NCBI GenBank assembly: GCA_963779515.1
Contig: CAVZYN010000004.1
Coordinates: 159,272-223,271, forward strand
Direction: 5' to 3'
Source of the DNA: CAVZYN01 sp963779515
GTDB lineage: Bacteria; Pseudomonadota; Alphaproteobacteria; Rhizobiales; Hyphomicrobiaceae
DNA length: 64,000 nucleotides
In this document: piece by piece, positions 8,678 through 16,651 of the stretch
Layout of the letters: each line of letters starts with the position of its first letter
Position numbering within the stretch: position 1 is the first letter of the stretch
Position numbers and translations under genes: made by a program
The notes under the pieces: model-generated
The model's database searches: none
Told to the model about the DNA's origin: nothing
The model's input: the letters and a program-made list of their open reading frames with translations, nothing else

Positions 8678-9487
8678 ATGGCCTCTAAGGCGGCATCACA
8701 AGGGACGGGCAAGGAGATGGGCAGGGGGCTTCGGCACCGCGCGATGGCGGGCGAGCAGGTGCTGGGCGCCATGGTGTTTGAGTTTTTCACGCCGGGGATC
8801 GCGCAGGTAATGAAGCACGCCGGTTGCGAGTTCCTGATCTACGACATGGAGCATGCGGGGCTCGGGCTTGAGAGCTTGAAACAGCAGGTGTCGTACTGCC
8901 GGGGCATCGGGATTGCGCCGATGGTGCGGGTGCCGCGGGCTGAATATCATTTTTTGGCGCGCGCGTTGGATGTGGGCGCGCAAGGAGTCATGATCCCGAT
9001 GGTCGAGAGCGTTGCGCAGGCCCGGCTGATCGCAGAGGCGACGCGATATCCGCCGAAGGGGCGGCGGGGCGCGGCGTTCGGGTTTGCGCATGACGACTAC
9101 GCGCCGGGCAGCCCGGCGGACAAGATGACGCTGGCGGATCAGCGTAATCTTGTGATCGCGCAGATCGAGACGGAGCGCGGACTGGCGGAGGTCGAGGCGA
9201 TCGCCGCGGTGGACGGGATCGATGTGCTGTGGGTCGGTCATTTTGATTTGACGAACTTCCTTGGCATTCCTGGGCAATTTGATCACCCAAAATACGTCGA
9301 GGCGATCAAGCGCGTGGTGGCGGCGGGGCGCACGCACAAGAAGGGGCTTGGGTTCATGCCCGCCGATGCCACATGGGCCGCAGATTACAAGGCGCATGGG
9401 TTCAACATGCTGGGGGTCGGCACGGATCACGGGCTGCTAATGGCTGGCGTCAAAGGCCTTCTCGACGGTGTGAGAGATACGCGATGA
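8678..9487 (+). CDS. HpcH/HpaI-family class II aldolase
   Basis: Members cleave or form 2-keto-3-deoxy acids such as 4-hydroxy-2-oxo-heptanedioate, giving pyruvate and an aldehyde, using a divalent metal. Family segments visible are YDMEHAGLGLESLKQQ, the barrel strand GVMIPMVESVAQARLIAEATRYPPKGRRG, the metal-site QIETERGLAEVEAIAAVDGIDVLWVGHFDL and a late GVGTDHGLL. The 269-residue length is usual. The stop overlaps the start of the following dehydrogenase by four bases (ATGA), so the two are translationally coupled and likely act on one pathway. Exact substrate unknown. Confidence 0.9.
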   Translation: MASKAASQGTGKEMGRGLRHRAMAGEQVLGAMVFEFFTPGIAQVMKHAGCEFLIYDMEHAGLGLESLKQQVSYCRGIGIAPMVRVPRAEYHFLARALDVGAQGVMIPMVESVAQARLIAEATRYPPKGRRGAAFGFAHDDYAPGSPADKMTLADQRNLVIAQIETERGLAEVEAIAAVDGIDVLWVGHFDLTNFLGIPGQFDHPKYVEAIKRVVAAGRTHKKGLGFMPADATWAADYKAHGFNMLGVGTDHGLLMAGVKGLLDGVRDTR

Positions 9488-10488
9488 CAGAGCGAAACGT
9501 CTTCAAGGTCGGCGTTTCACGGGATCTTCTGATGCCCAACGGGGAGCCGTGTTTCAATCCGGCGGCGTTCGATGTGTTGAAAGGCAATGCGGCCATCGAT
9601 TGGGAGTGGATCCCGGAAGTCGTGGCGGAGATCACGCCGGACATCGCCGCGCGCTATGATGGATTGCACTTGAATTTGCCGCGCGTTTCGGCGGCCAGCG
9701 TCGGGCGCGGCGATTGCCGCGTGAAGATCATTGCGCGTAACGGGGTCGGCTACGATTCGGTCGATGTTGCCGCGTTGACCGCTAAAAAGATCGCTTTGAC
9801 CAACACGCCGGTTGCGGTGCGCCGGCCGGTGGCGGTGGCGACGCTGACCATGCTGTTCGCGTTGGCGGGGCGGCTTCTGGAAAAGAACGAGCTGTCGCAC
9901 ACGGGGCGCTGGAGCGATCGGACGGCTTACATGGGCCAGGGCTTGACCAGCCGGACGCTCGGCATTGTTGGTGCCGGCAGTATCGGGCAAGAAATTCTGC
10001 GCCTCTCAAAGCCGTTCTTCAAAACGATGGTCGCGGCGGACCCTTATGCGGACAGGGCGGCAATTGGCGCGCTTGGCGCTGATCTCGCACCGCTTGAGCG
10101 GGTGATGCGCGACGCCGATTTCGTGGTGGTGTGCTGTCTCCTCACCGAGGAGACGCATCACATGATCAATGCCGCGCAGCTCGCGCTGATGAAGCCAACC
10201 GCGTATTTCATCAATATGGGGCGGGGGCCGATTGTGGATGAAGCGGCGCTGATTGCTGTGTTGAAGACCGGCCGGATTGCGGGGGCAGGGCTCGATGTGA
10301 CCGAGATGGAGCCGATCGCGCCCGACAATCCGCTGCTTGCGATGGAGAATGTCATTGTCACGCCGCACGCGCTCTGCTGGACGGACGAGTGCTTCCACGA
10401 GATCGCGGCAACGGCGCTACGGTCAATCGTGGATTGCTCGCTGGGGCGGCGGCCGACGCATATCGTGAATGGAGAGATTTATGCTTAG
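9484..10488 (+). CDS. D-isomer-specific 2-hydroxyacid dehydrogenase
   Basis: The 334-residue enzyme of the phosphoglycerate-dehydrogenase-like superfamily reduces 2-keto acids with NAD(P)H or the reverse. The Rossmann motif GAGSIGQE is near residues 163-170, and the active-site regions RNGVGYDSVD, NMGRGPIVDEAAL and ENVIVTPHALCW are present, the last carrying the catalytic histidine. Translation starts at the ATG overlapping the aldolase stop by four bases; longer frames upstream lie inside the aldolase gene. Paired with the aldolase it may process a keto- or hydroxy-acid from sugar-acid or aromatic breakdown; the substrate is not visible in the sequence. Confidence 0.9.
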   Translation: MTERNVFKVGVSRDLLMPNGEPCFNPAAFDVLKGNAAIDWEWIPEVVAEITPDIAARYDGLHLNLPRVSAASVGRGDCRVKIIARNGVGYDSVDVAALTAKKIALTNTPVAVRRPVAVATLTMLFALAGRLLEKNELSHTGRWSDRTAYMGQGLTSRTLGIVGAGSIGQEILRLSKPFFKTMVAADPYADRAAIGALGADLAPLERVMRDADFVVVCCLLTEETHHMINAAQLALMKPTAYFINMGRGPIVDEAALIAVLKTGRIAGAGLDVTEMEPIAPDNPLLAMENVIVTPHALCWTDECFHEIAATALRSIVDCSLGRRPTHIVNGEIYA

Positions 10489-10636
10489 GCACGCCGAGTT
10501 GTTCAATGGCCTGAATGCGGTGGCGTTGCGGGTTCGCGGTCAACCTCAACTTTGCGGCCACGGGTAAGGCGTGCCGTTCTTGAAAGCGGCGCAATTTTCT
10601 GCAACGCTGCAGGAATTGCGATTTTGGAATAGGCCC

Positions 10637-12190
10637 ATGAATTCTTTGCGGGGTTTGTTTTTTTGTTGGGTTGCACTAGCGGTTTTTCTCGGCGGCCAGG
10701 GCGGGGTCGCGGCCAAGGAGCGGCGCGTGGCGCTGGTGGTCGGCAATTCCGCCTATCAACATACAGCCGAACTCAAGAACCCGAAGAACGACGCGGCGGA
10801 TGTGGCGGCGCAGTTCCGGCGATTGGGGTTCGAGGTCGTCGAGTCCTACGATGCCGATAAGCGCGCTCTGGAGCGGGCGATCCGATCGTTCGCACAGAGC
10901 TTGAGCGGGGCGGATGTTGGCATCTTCTACTACGCGGGCCACGGCTTGCAGGTTGGCGGGCAGAACTATCTGGTGCCAGTGGACGCCAAGCTCGACGATG
11001 CCTCGGGGCTCGATTTTGAGATGGTGCGGCTCGATCTCATTCATCGCACGATGGAGCGCGAGGCCAAGACCAACGTGCTGTTCATCGACGCCTGCCGCGA
11101 CAATCCGCTGGCGCGGAATCTGGCGCGGGCGATGGGCACGCGGTCGGGCGGCGTCGGACGCGGGTTGGCCGCGATCGAGTCGGGCGTTGGAACGCTGATC
11201 AGCTTTTCGACGCAGCCTGGGAATGTGGCGCTCGACGGCGAGGGGCGGAATTCGCCCTACGCGGCGTCGCTCGCGTCGCGGCTTGCGAAATCGAGCGATG
11301 ATCTGTCGACGATCTTGATCGGAGTGCGAAACGACGTGATGTCGTCGACGCGCGACAAGCAGGTGCCGTGGGAGCATTCGGCACTGCGGGCGCGGCTCTA
11401 TTTTGGCGCACTGCCCGCGGCGGCTGCGACGGGTGTTCCCGCACCGGCTCTTCCCGAGGCGCGGGCGGCGCCGAACTATGACAAGGAAATGGAAATCGCA
11501 TTCTGGACCGCGGTGAAGGACAGCAAATCTCCGGCGGTGCTGCAGACGTATGTCGACCGGTTCCCGTCTGGGACGTTCGCCAATCTGGCGCGGGTGATGA
11601 TCGAGAACGCGAAGCAGCCACGGGCTGCGCCGTTGCCGTTGCCGGCTCCAGCGGAGAAGTTGCCGGCTCCGGTCGTGACTGGTCCGGTCGCGGCATTGCC
11701 GGTGCCGCCGAGCGCGCAGGCGATGCCGCCGGCGGATCCGGAAGCGCTGACGCGGGCGATTCAGGCGGAGCTGAAGCGGGTTGGGTGTGATCCGGGTTCG
11801 GTCGACGGCAAGTGGGGCGCCAAGGTGAAGTCGGCGCTTGGACAGTTCGCGAAGTTGCGGAAAGTGTCTCTATCAGCGGACGATCCGACGCCGGCGGCGT
11901 TGCAGGCGCTCGCCAATCAGAAGGGGCGCGTCTGTCCGCTCGAGTGCGACGACGACGAGGTCGAGTCGGACGGAAAGTGCGTGCCGAAGCGGGCGGAGCC
12001 GAGGGCGCGGCCGGCGTCGTCATCGAGTTCGTCGGGGGGCTCATCGGGGTCGAGTTCGTCGGGAGGCGGCGCGCGGCCACGGCCGTCGGCCAGTTCGCCA
12101 CCAGCATCGACGAGCGGAAAAATTTGCTGGGATTCCTTCTCCAGGAACACCATTGTTGCCTGCGATCACCCACGCGCCGTGGGAAAATAA
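10637..12190 (+). CDS. Secreted caspase-like protein (peptidase C14 family) with a C-terminal peptidoglycan-binding-like domain
   Basis: The 517-residue product starts with a signal peptide (about residues 1-25, ending GGVAA). The caspase-fold domain (about 28-260) has the catalytic dyad: His102 in FYYAGHG and Cys153 in FIDACRDNP. Residues about 285-330 are helical, 335-385 proline-alanine-rich, and 390-440 (AIQAELKRVGCDPGSVDGKWG) match a peptidoglycan-binding-domain-1-like repeat. The tail is serine-glycine-rich and then has cysteines. Predicted location is the periplasm. The ATG at 10637 places the signal peptide correctly; the in-frame codon at 10571 would not. The next gene encodes a secreted M15-type peptidase. 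Role is unknown; such proteins are common in Hyphomicrobiales but poorly studied. Confidence 0.85.
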   Translation: MNSLRGLFFCWVALAVFLGGQGGVAAKERRVALVVGNSAYQHTAELKNPKNDAADVAAQFRRLGFEVVESYDADKRALERAIRSFAQSLSGADVGIFYYAGHGLQVGGQNYLVPVDAKLDDASGLDFEMVRLDLIHRTMEREAKTNVLFIDACRDNPLARNLARAMGTRSGGVGRGLAAIESGVGTLISFSTQPGNVALDGEGRNSPYAASLASRLAKSSDDLSTILIGVRNDVMSSTRDKQVPWEHSALRARLYFGALPAAAATGVPAPALPEARAAPNYDKEMEIAFWTAVKDSKSPAVLQTYVDRFPSGTFANLARVMIENAKQPRAAPLPLPAPAEKLPAPVVTGPVAALPVPPSAQAMPPADPEALTRAIQAELKRVGCDPGSVDGKWGAKVKSALGQFAKLRKVSLSADDPTPAALQALANQKGRVCPLECDDDEVESDGKCVPKRAEPRARPASSSSSSGGSSGSSSSGGGARPRPSASSPPASTSGKICWDSFSRNTIVACDHPRAVGK

Positions 12191-12350
12191 TCCTTCGGGC
12201 TTCGCGCGTGAAGAATGTCTGTTCGCTGGCTTGTTTGTCCGGCCTGAGATGAATTAACCAACGGCGTTGGATGGCTTCGGCAAGAGAGCTCGATCGGTCT
12301 ATGCACCAATCGGGGCCGCTTTGTTGGGCACTTTCTTGCAGGGTCATCAC

Positions 12351-12737
12351 ATGGGTCACATTCGTCGCGTTCGCGCCGCCGGACTTTGCGCCGTGCTGTT
12401 TTCTTCGCTTGCTGTCATGACGTCAGCACCGGCCTTGGCCATCAGCGAGGGCTGTTTGCCGTCATCGCTGAAAAGCAAGCTGGCGCAAATCCGTAGCCAG
12501 TTCGGCGCGGTCACGGTGGTCTCGGCCAATCGGCCGGGCGCGATGATGCTCGGCTACAATCGGGCGAGCTATCACGCCTCCTGCCAGGCCGTGGATTTTG
12601 TTCCGCCGCCAGGCAAATACAATGCGGTGATCAACTGGTTGCACGCCAATCACGGCGGTGGTGTTGGCCGGTACACCTGCATGAACCATATCCACATCGA
12701 TGCGGGTCCGAGCATTCATTTCACGAAGTGCCGCTGA
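12351..12737 (+). CDS. Secreted M15-type (YcbK-like) D-Ala-D-Ala carboxypeptidase family protein
   Basis: The 128-residue product has a signal peptide (about 1-30, ending APALA). Zinc-site residues of the YcbK/peptidase M15 group are seen as His75 and Asp82 in SYHASCQAVDF and His115 in NHIHID. These proteins cleave or bind peptidoglycan peptides in the periplasm. Six cysteines, several in the catalytic part, suggest disulphides. The ATG at 12351 is selected because it directly precedes the signal peptide; an upstream in-frame start at 12267 would bury it. It follows the caspase-like gene by 160 bases on the same strand. Confidence 0.83.
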   Translation: MGHIRRVRAAGLCAVLFSSLAVMTSAPALAISEGCLPSSLKSKLAQIRSQFGAVTVVSANRPGAMMLGYNRASYHASCQAVDFVPPPGKYNAVINWLHANHGGGVGRYTCMNHIHIDAGPSIHFTKCR

Positions 12738-12770
12738 CAGGTCAGCAGCACCTCGTGAATGTGACGTGCA

Positions 12771-14348
12771 TCAGGGGCTTGCGCTGCCAGCAAGCGTGTA
12801 CTCGTCTGCGCGCGCGGTATACTTCAGGCCCTTTTTCGTCGCCCAGGTGTTGATCTGATAGTGCGACGGGATCAGACCGACGTCGTCCATCGCGAGCTCT
12901 GAGGCTTTGGCGAGGAGGTCTTGGCGCTTGGCATCGTCGACCGTCGCGAGGGCGTCGGCGACGAGTTTGTCGAGCGCGGGATTTGCATAGCGGCCGCGAT
13001 TGGCGGTGCCCGTGCCTTTGTCTTTATCGAAGGTGCCGAGCAGCGATTTCAGCGGGCTGGAGGTTTCACCGGTATCGGAGCCCCAGCCGACGAGAATAAA
13101 CGAGAACTCGGGTTGGCCTGCAGCGCCCGTCGAGGCGCGGGTGAAGAACACGGCGGGCGGCAGCGTTTCAATGTTGGTCTCGATGCCGACGCGTGAGAAC
13201 ATCTGGGCGACGGCTTCGGCGATCTTGACGTCGTTGGTGTAGCGGCCGTTGGGTCCGTGCAGCGTCAGCTTGAAGCCGTTTGGGAAGCCTGCTTCAGCGA
13301 GTAATTTTTTGGCGCCTTCGGGGTCGTGGGCGACGGGCTTTATCGTTTTTGATGTGCCGAAGAAGCTCGCATCGAGGAGCTGGCCGGCGGGAATCGCGAC
13401 GCCTTCCATGACACGCGAAACAATGGCTTCGCGGTTGATGGCCTTGGAGAGGGCGAGGCGGACGCGCTTGTCCTTCAGGGGGTTCTTGATGGCACTGCCA
13501 TCCTTCGCCTTGATGAAGGGCGTCTCATCGCGGAATTGATCGAGGTGGAAGTAGATGACGCGGCGCGAGACGGTTTGCGCGATGTCGACTTTTGCATCCT
13601 TTTTGAGTTTTTCGATGTCGGCGGTTGGCGTGTCTTCGATCAGGTCGACGTCGCCAGCGAGCAGGGCCGCGACGCGCGCCGGTCCGGCCTTGATGGGTTT
13701 GAAGGTGACCTTGGACCATTTGGGTTTGCCGGCCCAATGATCGGGATTGGCGACGAGTTCGACCTTGTCGCTCGGGACGTAGGCGGCGAACTTGTAGGCG
13801 CCGGTTCCGATCATCGCCTTACCGGAGTTGTAGTCTTCGGTCTTGGCGCCGTCGCCATGCTTCTTCGAGATGATCAGGAGGTTCGACAGGTCGTTCGGCA
13901 TCAGCGGATGCGGCGCGGGTGTCGAGATCTGGATGGTCACGTCATCGATCTTTTTCACCGTCTTGCCTTTGACGGCGGACGCAAAGCTCGAGGGACTGTT
14001 GGGGACGTTTGGTGCGCGCTCGAATGTGAAGATCACGTCTTCGGGCGTGAAGGGCGCGCCATCATGCCATTTGGCGTTCTTGCGCAGTTTGAATTCCCAC
14101 GTCGTGTCGTTGATCGTCTTCCAGCTTTCGGCGAGGCCCGGGATCAGCTTGTTGTCGGGCGCGGTTTCGACGAGGCGCTCGAAGACGTGGCTCAGGATGC
14201 CGTTGTTTGGCGTCAGGTTGTGGAAGTGCGGATCCATGGCGGATGGCTCGGACGAAAGCCCGATCTTCAAGTCCTGTGCTGAGGCCATTGTCGCGATGGC
14301 GCTGAAGCCAAGCATCAGTGCCGCGGCGGTCGTGCGGACAAAACGCAT
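12771..14348 (-). CDS. ABC transporter substrate-binding protein, peptide/opine/nickel type (SBP family 5)
   Basis: The 525-residue periplasmic binding protein has a signal peptide (about residues 1-24, ending ASAQ) and family segments such as LKIGLSSEPSAMDPHFHN, GLAESWKTINDTTWEFKLRKNAKWHDGAPFTPEDVIF and VRLALSKAINREAIV. Such proteins deliver oligopeptides, dipeptides, nickel chelates or opines to an inner-membrane permease. The ATG at 14348 is chosen to place the signal peptide. No permease or ATPase gene lies beside it, so it is an orphan here; the ligand cannot be predicted. Confidence 0.9.
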   Translation of the reverse strand: MRFVRTTAAALMLGFSAIATMASAQDLKIGLSSEPSAMDPHFHNLTPNNGILSHVFERLVETAPDNKLIPGLAESWKTINDTTWEFKLRKNAKWHDGAPFTPEDVIFTFERAPNVPNSPSSFASAVKGKTVKKIDDVTIQISTPAPHPLMPNDLSNLLIISKKHGDGAKTEDYNSGKAMIGTGAYKFAAYVPSDKVELVANPDHWAGKPKWSKVTFKPIKAGPARVAALLAGDVDLIEDTPTADIEKLKKDAKVDIAQTVSRRVIYFHLDQFRDETPFIKAKDGSAIKNPLKDKRVRLALSKAINREAIVSRVMEGVAIPAGQLLDASFFGTSKTIKPVAHDPEGAKKLLAEAGFPNGFKLTLHGPNGRYTNDVKIAEAVAQMFSRVGIETNIETLPPAVFFTRASTGAAGQPEFSFILVGWGSDTGETSSPLKSLLGTFDKDKGTGTANRGRYANPALDKLVADALATVDDAKRQDLLAKASELAMDDVGLIPSHYQINTWATKKGLKYTARADEYTLAGSASP

Positions 14349-14496
14349 TCTCGTCTCCCTTGTGCATGCTGGTTTGCGGACGGATTTGCGGCGCCCGCAG
14401 AGCGATTGGATCTGGTGAGATCGAGGAGACGCTAGCATGGCGGCATGGCGGCGCCAAAGACTTGAATGCGGCCGTTGCGGCGGCGCGCCGGCCGCT

Positions 14497-15640
14497 TCAG
14501 CCGCTCTTGCCGTCGAAGAAGCTTGCCATCCGGGAGAAGAAGCCAGTCGAGGCCGGGTTCGTGTCCTTGTGGCTCTCGCGTTCGAACTCGGCCAGGAGTT
14601 CGCGTTGACGGGCGGTCAGGTTCTTCGGGGTTTCTACCTCGACCTGAATGTACATGTCGCCTTGCACCTTGGACCGAAGGACCGGCATGCCTTTGCTCTT
14701 GAGGCGGAATTGTTTGCCGGTCTCGCAACCTTCGGGGACTTTCACGCGGGTTTTGCCGCCGTCGACGGTTGGGACATCGATCTGGCCGCCTAGGGCGGCC
14801 GTCGTCATGGAAATGGGGACACGGCAGAAAATGTCGGCACCGTCCCGGCGGAAGAACTCGTGCGGCTTGATCGAAAGGAAAATATAGAGGTCGCCGGCTG
14901 GGCCGCCGCGCAGTCCGGCTTCGCCTTCGCCGGCAAGGCGGATGCGGGTGCCGTCTTCCACGCCCGCCGGAATATTGACGGACAGCGTGCGCTCCTTGGT
15001 GACGCGGCCGGAGCCGGCGCAGCCGTTGCAAGGATCGGCGATCACTTCGCCACGGCCTTGGCACGCCGGGCAGGTGCGTTCGATCGTAAAGAACCCTTGG
15101 CTGGCGCGAACCTTGCCCATGCCGCCGCAGGTGGAGCAGCCCGTTGGTTGGGTCCCGGGTTTGGCGCCCGTGCCACTGCAGGCCTCGCAGCCGACGCTCG
15201 TTGGCACGCGGATCTGCGCCGTCTTGCCGACGTAGGCTTCGTCGAGCGTGACCTCCATGTTGTAGCGCAGGTCGGCGCCGCGCTCGCGGCCGGAGCGTTG
15301 CCGGCCAGTGCCGCGGCGGCCGCCCATGAACTCGCCGAAGAGGTCGTCGAAAATATCCGACATGGATGACGCGAAGTCGGGGCCAAAACCACCCGGGCCG
15401 CCGCGCCCGCCGCCTTCGAAAGCGGCGTGGCCGAACTGGTCGTAGGCGGCGCGCTTCTGCGGGTCCTTCAGCACTTCGTAGGCTTCGTTGATAGCCTTGA
15501 ATTTTTGTTCGGAGGCGTTGTCGCCCGGATTGCGATCGGGATGGAATTCCTTTGCCTTCTGGCGAAAGGCGGATTTGAGGTCCGAACTCGTTGGCGGTCT
15601 TGGTGACGCCGAGGATTTCGTAATAGTCGCGCTTGCTCAT
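14497..15640 (-). CDS. dnaJ: Chaperone DnaJ (one-base frameshift as sequenced)
   Basis: DnaJ delivers unfolded proteins to DnaK and stimulates its ATPase. The N-terminus MSKRDYYEILGVTKTANE is read from ATG 15640, after which the frame shifts: the rest of the J-domain, with HPD intact, continues one frame over. Removing one base in the AA pair at 15585-15586 restores ANESDLKSAFRQKAKEFHPD and a full-length protein of about 380 residues. The glycine-phenylalanine region, four zinc motifs of the CxxCxGxG type and the C-terminal domains are all intact. Because dnaJ is important and the remainder is perfect, sequence error is likely. It lies three bases after the FkbM gene on the same strand. Confidence 0.9.
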
Positions 15641-15643
15641 GGG

Positions 15644-16519
15644 TCAGTGGTGTCCGGTTACCGGTTCAGCGCGAGATAGAATCACATTGAGTTTTGTACG
15701 TTTGACGGCACGGTACCCATATTTCTCACAGAGCGCCACGACGGCGGGATTTTGGTCGGTTTTGCCGACTTCAACAATCAAATTGGCAGGGCGCAGGCTC
15801 TCGGGGGCGATTGCAAAGAACGCCGCCAGGACCTCGTAGTCGAGGCCTTCGACGTCGATTTTCAGCGCGTCGATCGACGCGATGCGATGCATGTTGCAGA
15901 TGTCGAGCAAGGGTAGAATTTCGATCGATGCACCAGCGCCGTTCGGGACATCCGTGACAAGGCGGTGTTCACCGCGATTGTTAGCGTGGCCGACGATGCC
16001 GCCGGTCCCACGCGTCGCGCCAACGCCGCAGGCCTCGACAGTGAACTTGTCTTGGGCGTTCGAGAACGCGATGTTTTGGAGCAGGCGGGCCCGTGTCACT
16101 GGATCGGGTTCGACGGCAATCAATTTAGCATCGCGATTGTGGCGGCGGGCGCTCGAGAGCACCGAGAGGCTATATAGCCCGACGTTGGCGCCAAGATCGA
16201 CGAACACGAACGGGTTCGATGACGATGCACCAACAGTCTCATCTAGGAAGGCACGCTCCTGGGCATCGAAGAATTGCGCCGCCGCCAGCACGCGCTTTTC
16301 GCAGCGATTGGTCGCGGGATAGAGGCGGGCGTGAATGCTTGGGAAGACTTCGACGTCGTAGGCTTCCGAGCCTTGACGCGTGAAGAAGCGGCGAATGAGC
16401 GAGGCACCGGCGCGGCCGGCGCGGCCATCCGGAAGACGCGTTGCCTGCTGCCGCAGCCATTCATGGGATCGCGGCAGGCGATATGTTCCGAACGGTGGGT
16501 GTCGCGTCGTATCGGTCAT
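15644..16519 (-). CDS. FkbM-family SAM-dependent methyltransferase
   Basis: The 291-residue product has the SAM-binding motif I VFVDLGANVGLYSL (about residues 105-118), an acidic motif II (LIAVEPDP) and the FkbM-type segment ALKIDVEGLDYEVL. FkbM enzymes methylate hydroxyl groups of sugars or polyketides; the substrate is unknown here. The ATG at 16519 gives the best domain start; a GTG-free extension to 16564 is possible. It is inserted between dnaK and dnaJ on the same strand, 132 bases after dnaK and only three bases before dnaJ, an unusual arrangement because these two genes are normally adjacent. Confidence 0.88.
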   Translation of the reverse strand: MTDTTRHPPFGTYRLPRSHEWLRQQATRLPDGRAGRAGASLIRRFFTRQGSEAYDVEVFPSIHARLYPATNRCEKRVLAAAQFFDAQERAFLDETVGASSSNPFVFVDLGANVGLYSLSVLSSARRHNRDAKLIAVEPDPVTRARLLQNIAFSNAQDKFTVEACGVGATRGTGGIVGHANNRGEHRLVTDVPNGAGASIEILPLLDICNMHRIASIDALKIDVEGLDYEVLAAFFAIAPESLRPANLIVEVGKTDQNPAVVALCEKYGYRAVKRTKLNVILSRAEPVTGHH

Positions 16520-16614
16520 GGTCGCGCGGTCAATAGCTCGAGAGGTTGGTTCACCGGACGACAAGCACGTGACTTGGAGGGCCTAAAATTCTGGGCCTGA
16601 GTTGGAACGTGTCT

Positions 16615-16646
16615 CGGGCGTGAGAGGCGATCGCCGCCCACGCCCG
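16615..16646 (-). terminator. Hairpin just downstream of dnaK
   Basis: CGGGCGTG (16615-16622) and CACGCCCG (16639-16646) form a perfect eight-base stem; an inner GGCG/CGCC pairing extends it. It begins six bases after the dnaK stop. There is no T-run on the minus strand, so it may act as a partial terminator or as a 3'-end stabiliser that separates high dnaK expression from fkbM-dnaJ. Confidence 0.5.
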
Positions 16647-16651
16647 ATCAG

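Noticed and set aside
14432..15640. Reading dnaJ in the first frame as a 402-residue novel protein
   Set aside because: After residue 18 its sequence is arginine-proline-rich out-of-frame translation of dnaJ; the true continuation is in the neighbouring frame.
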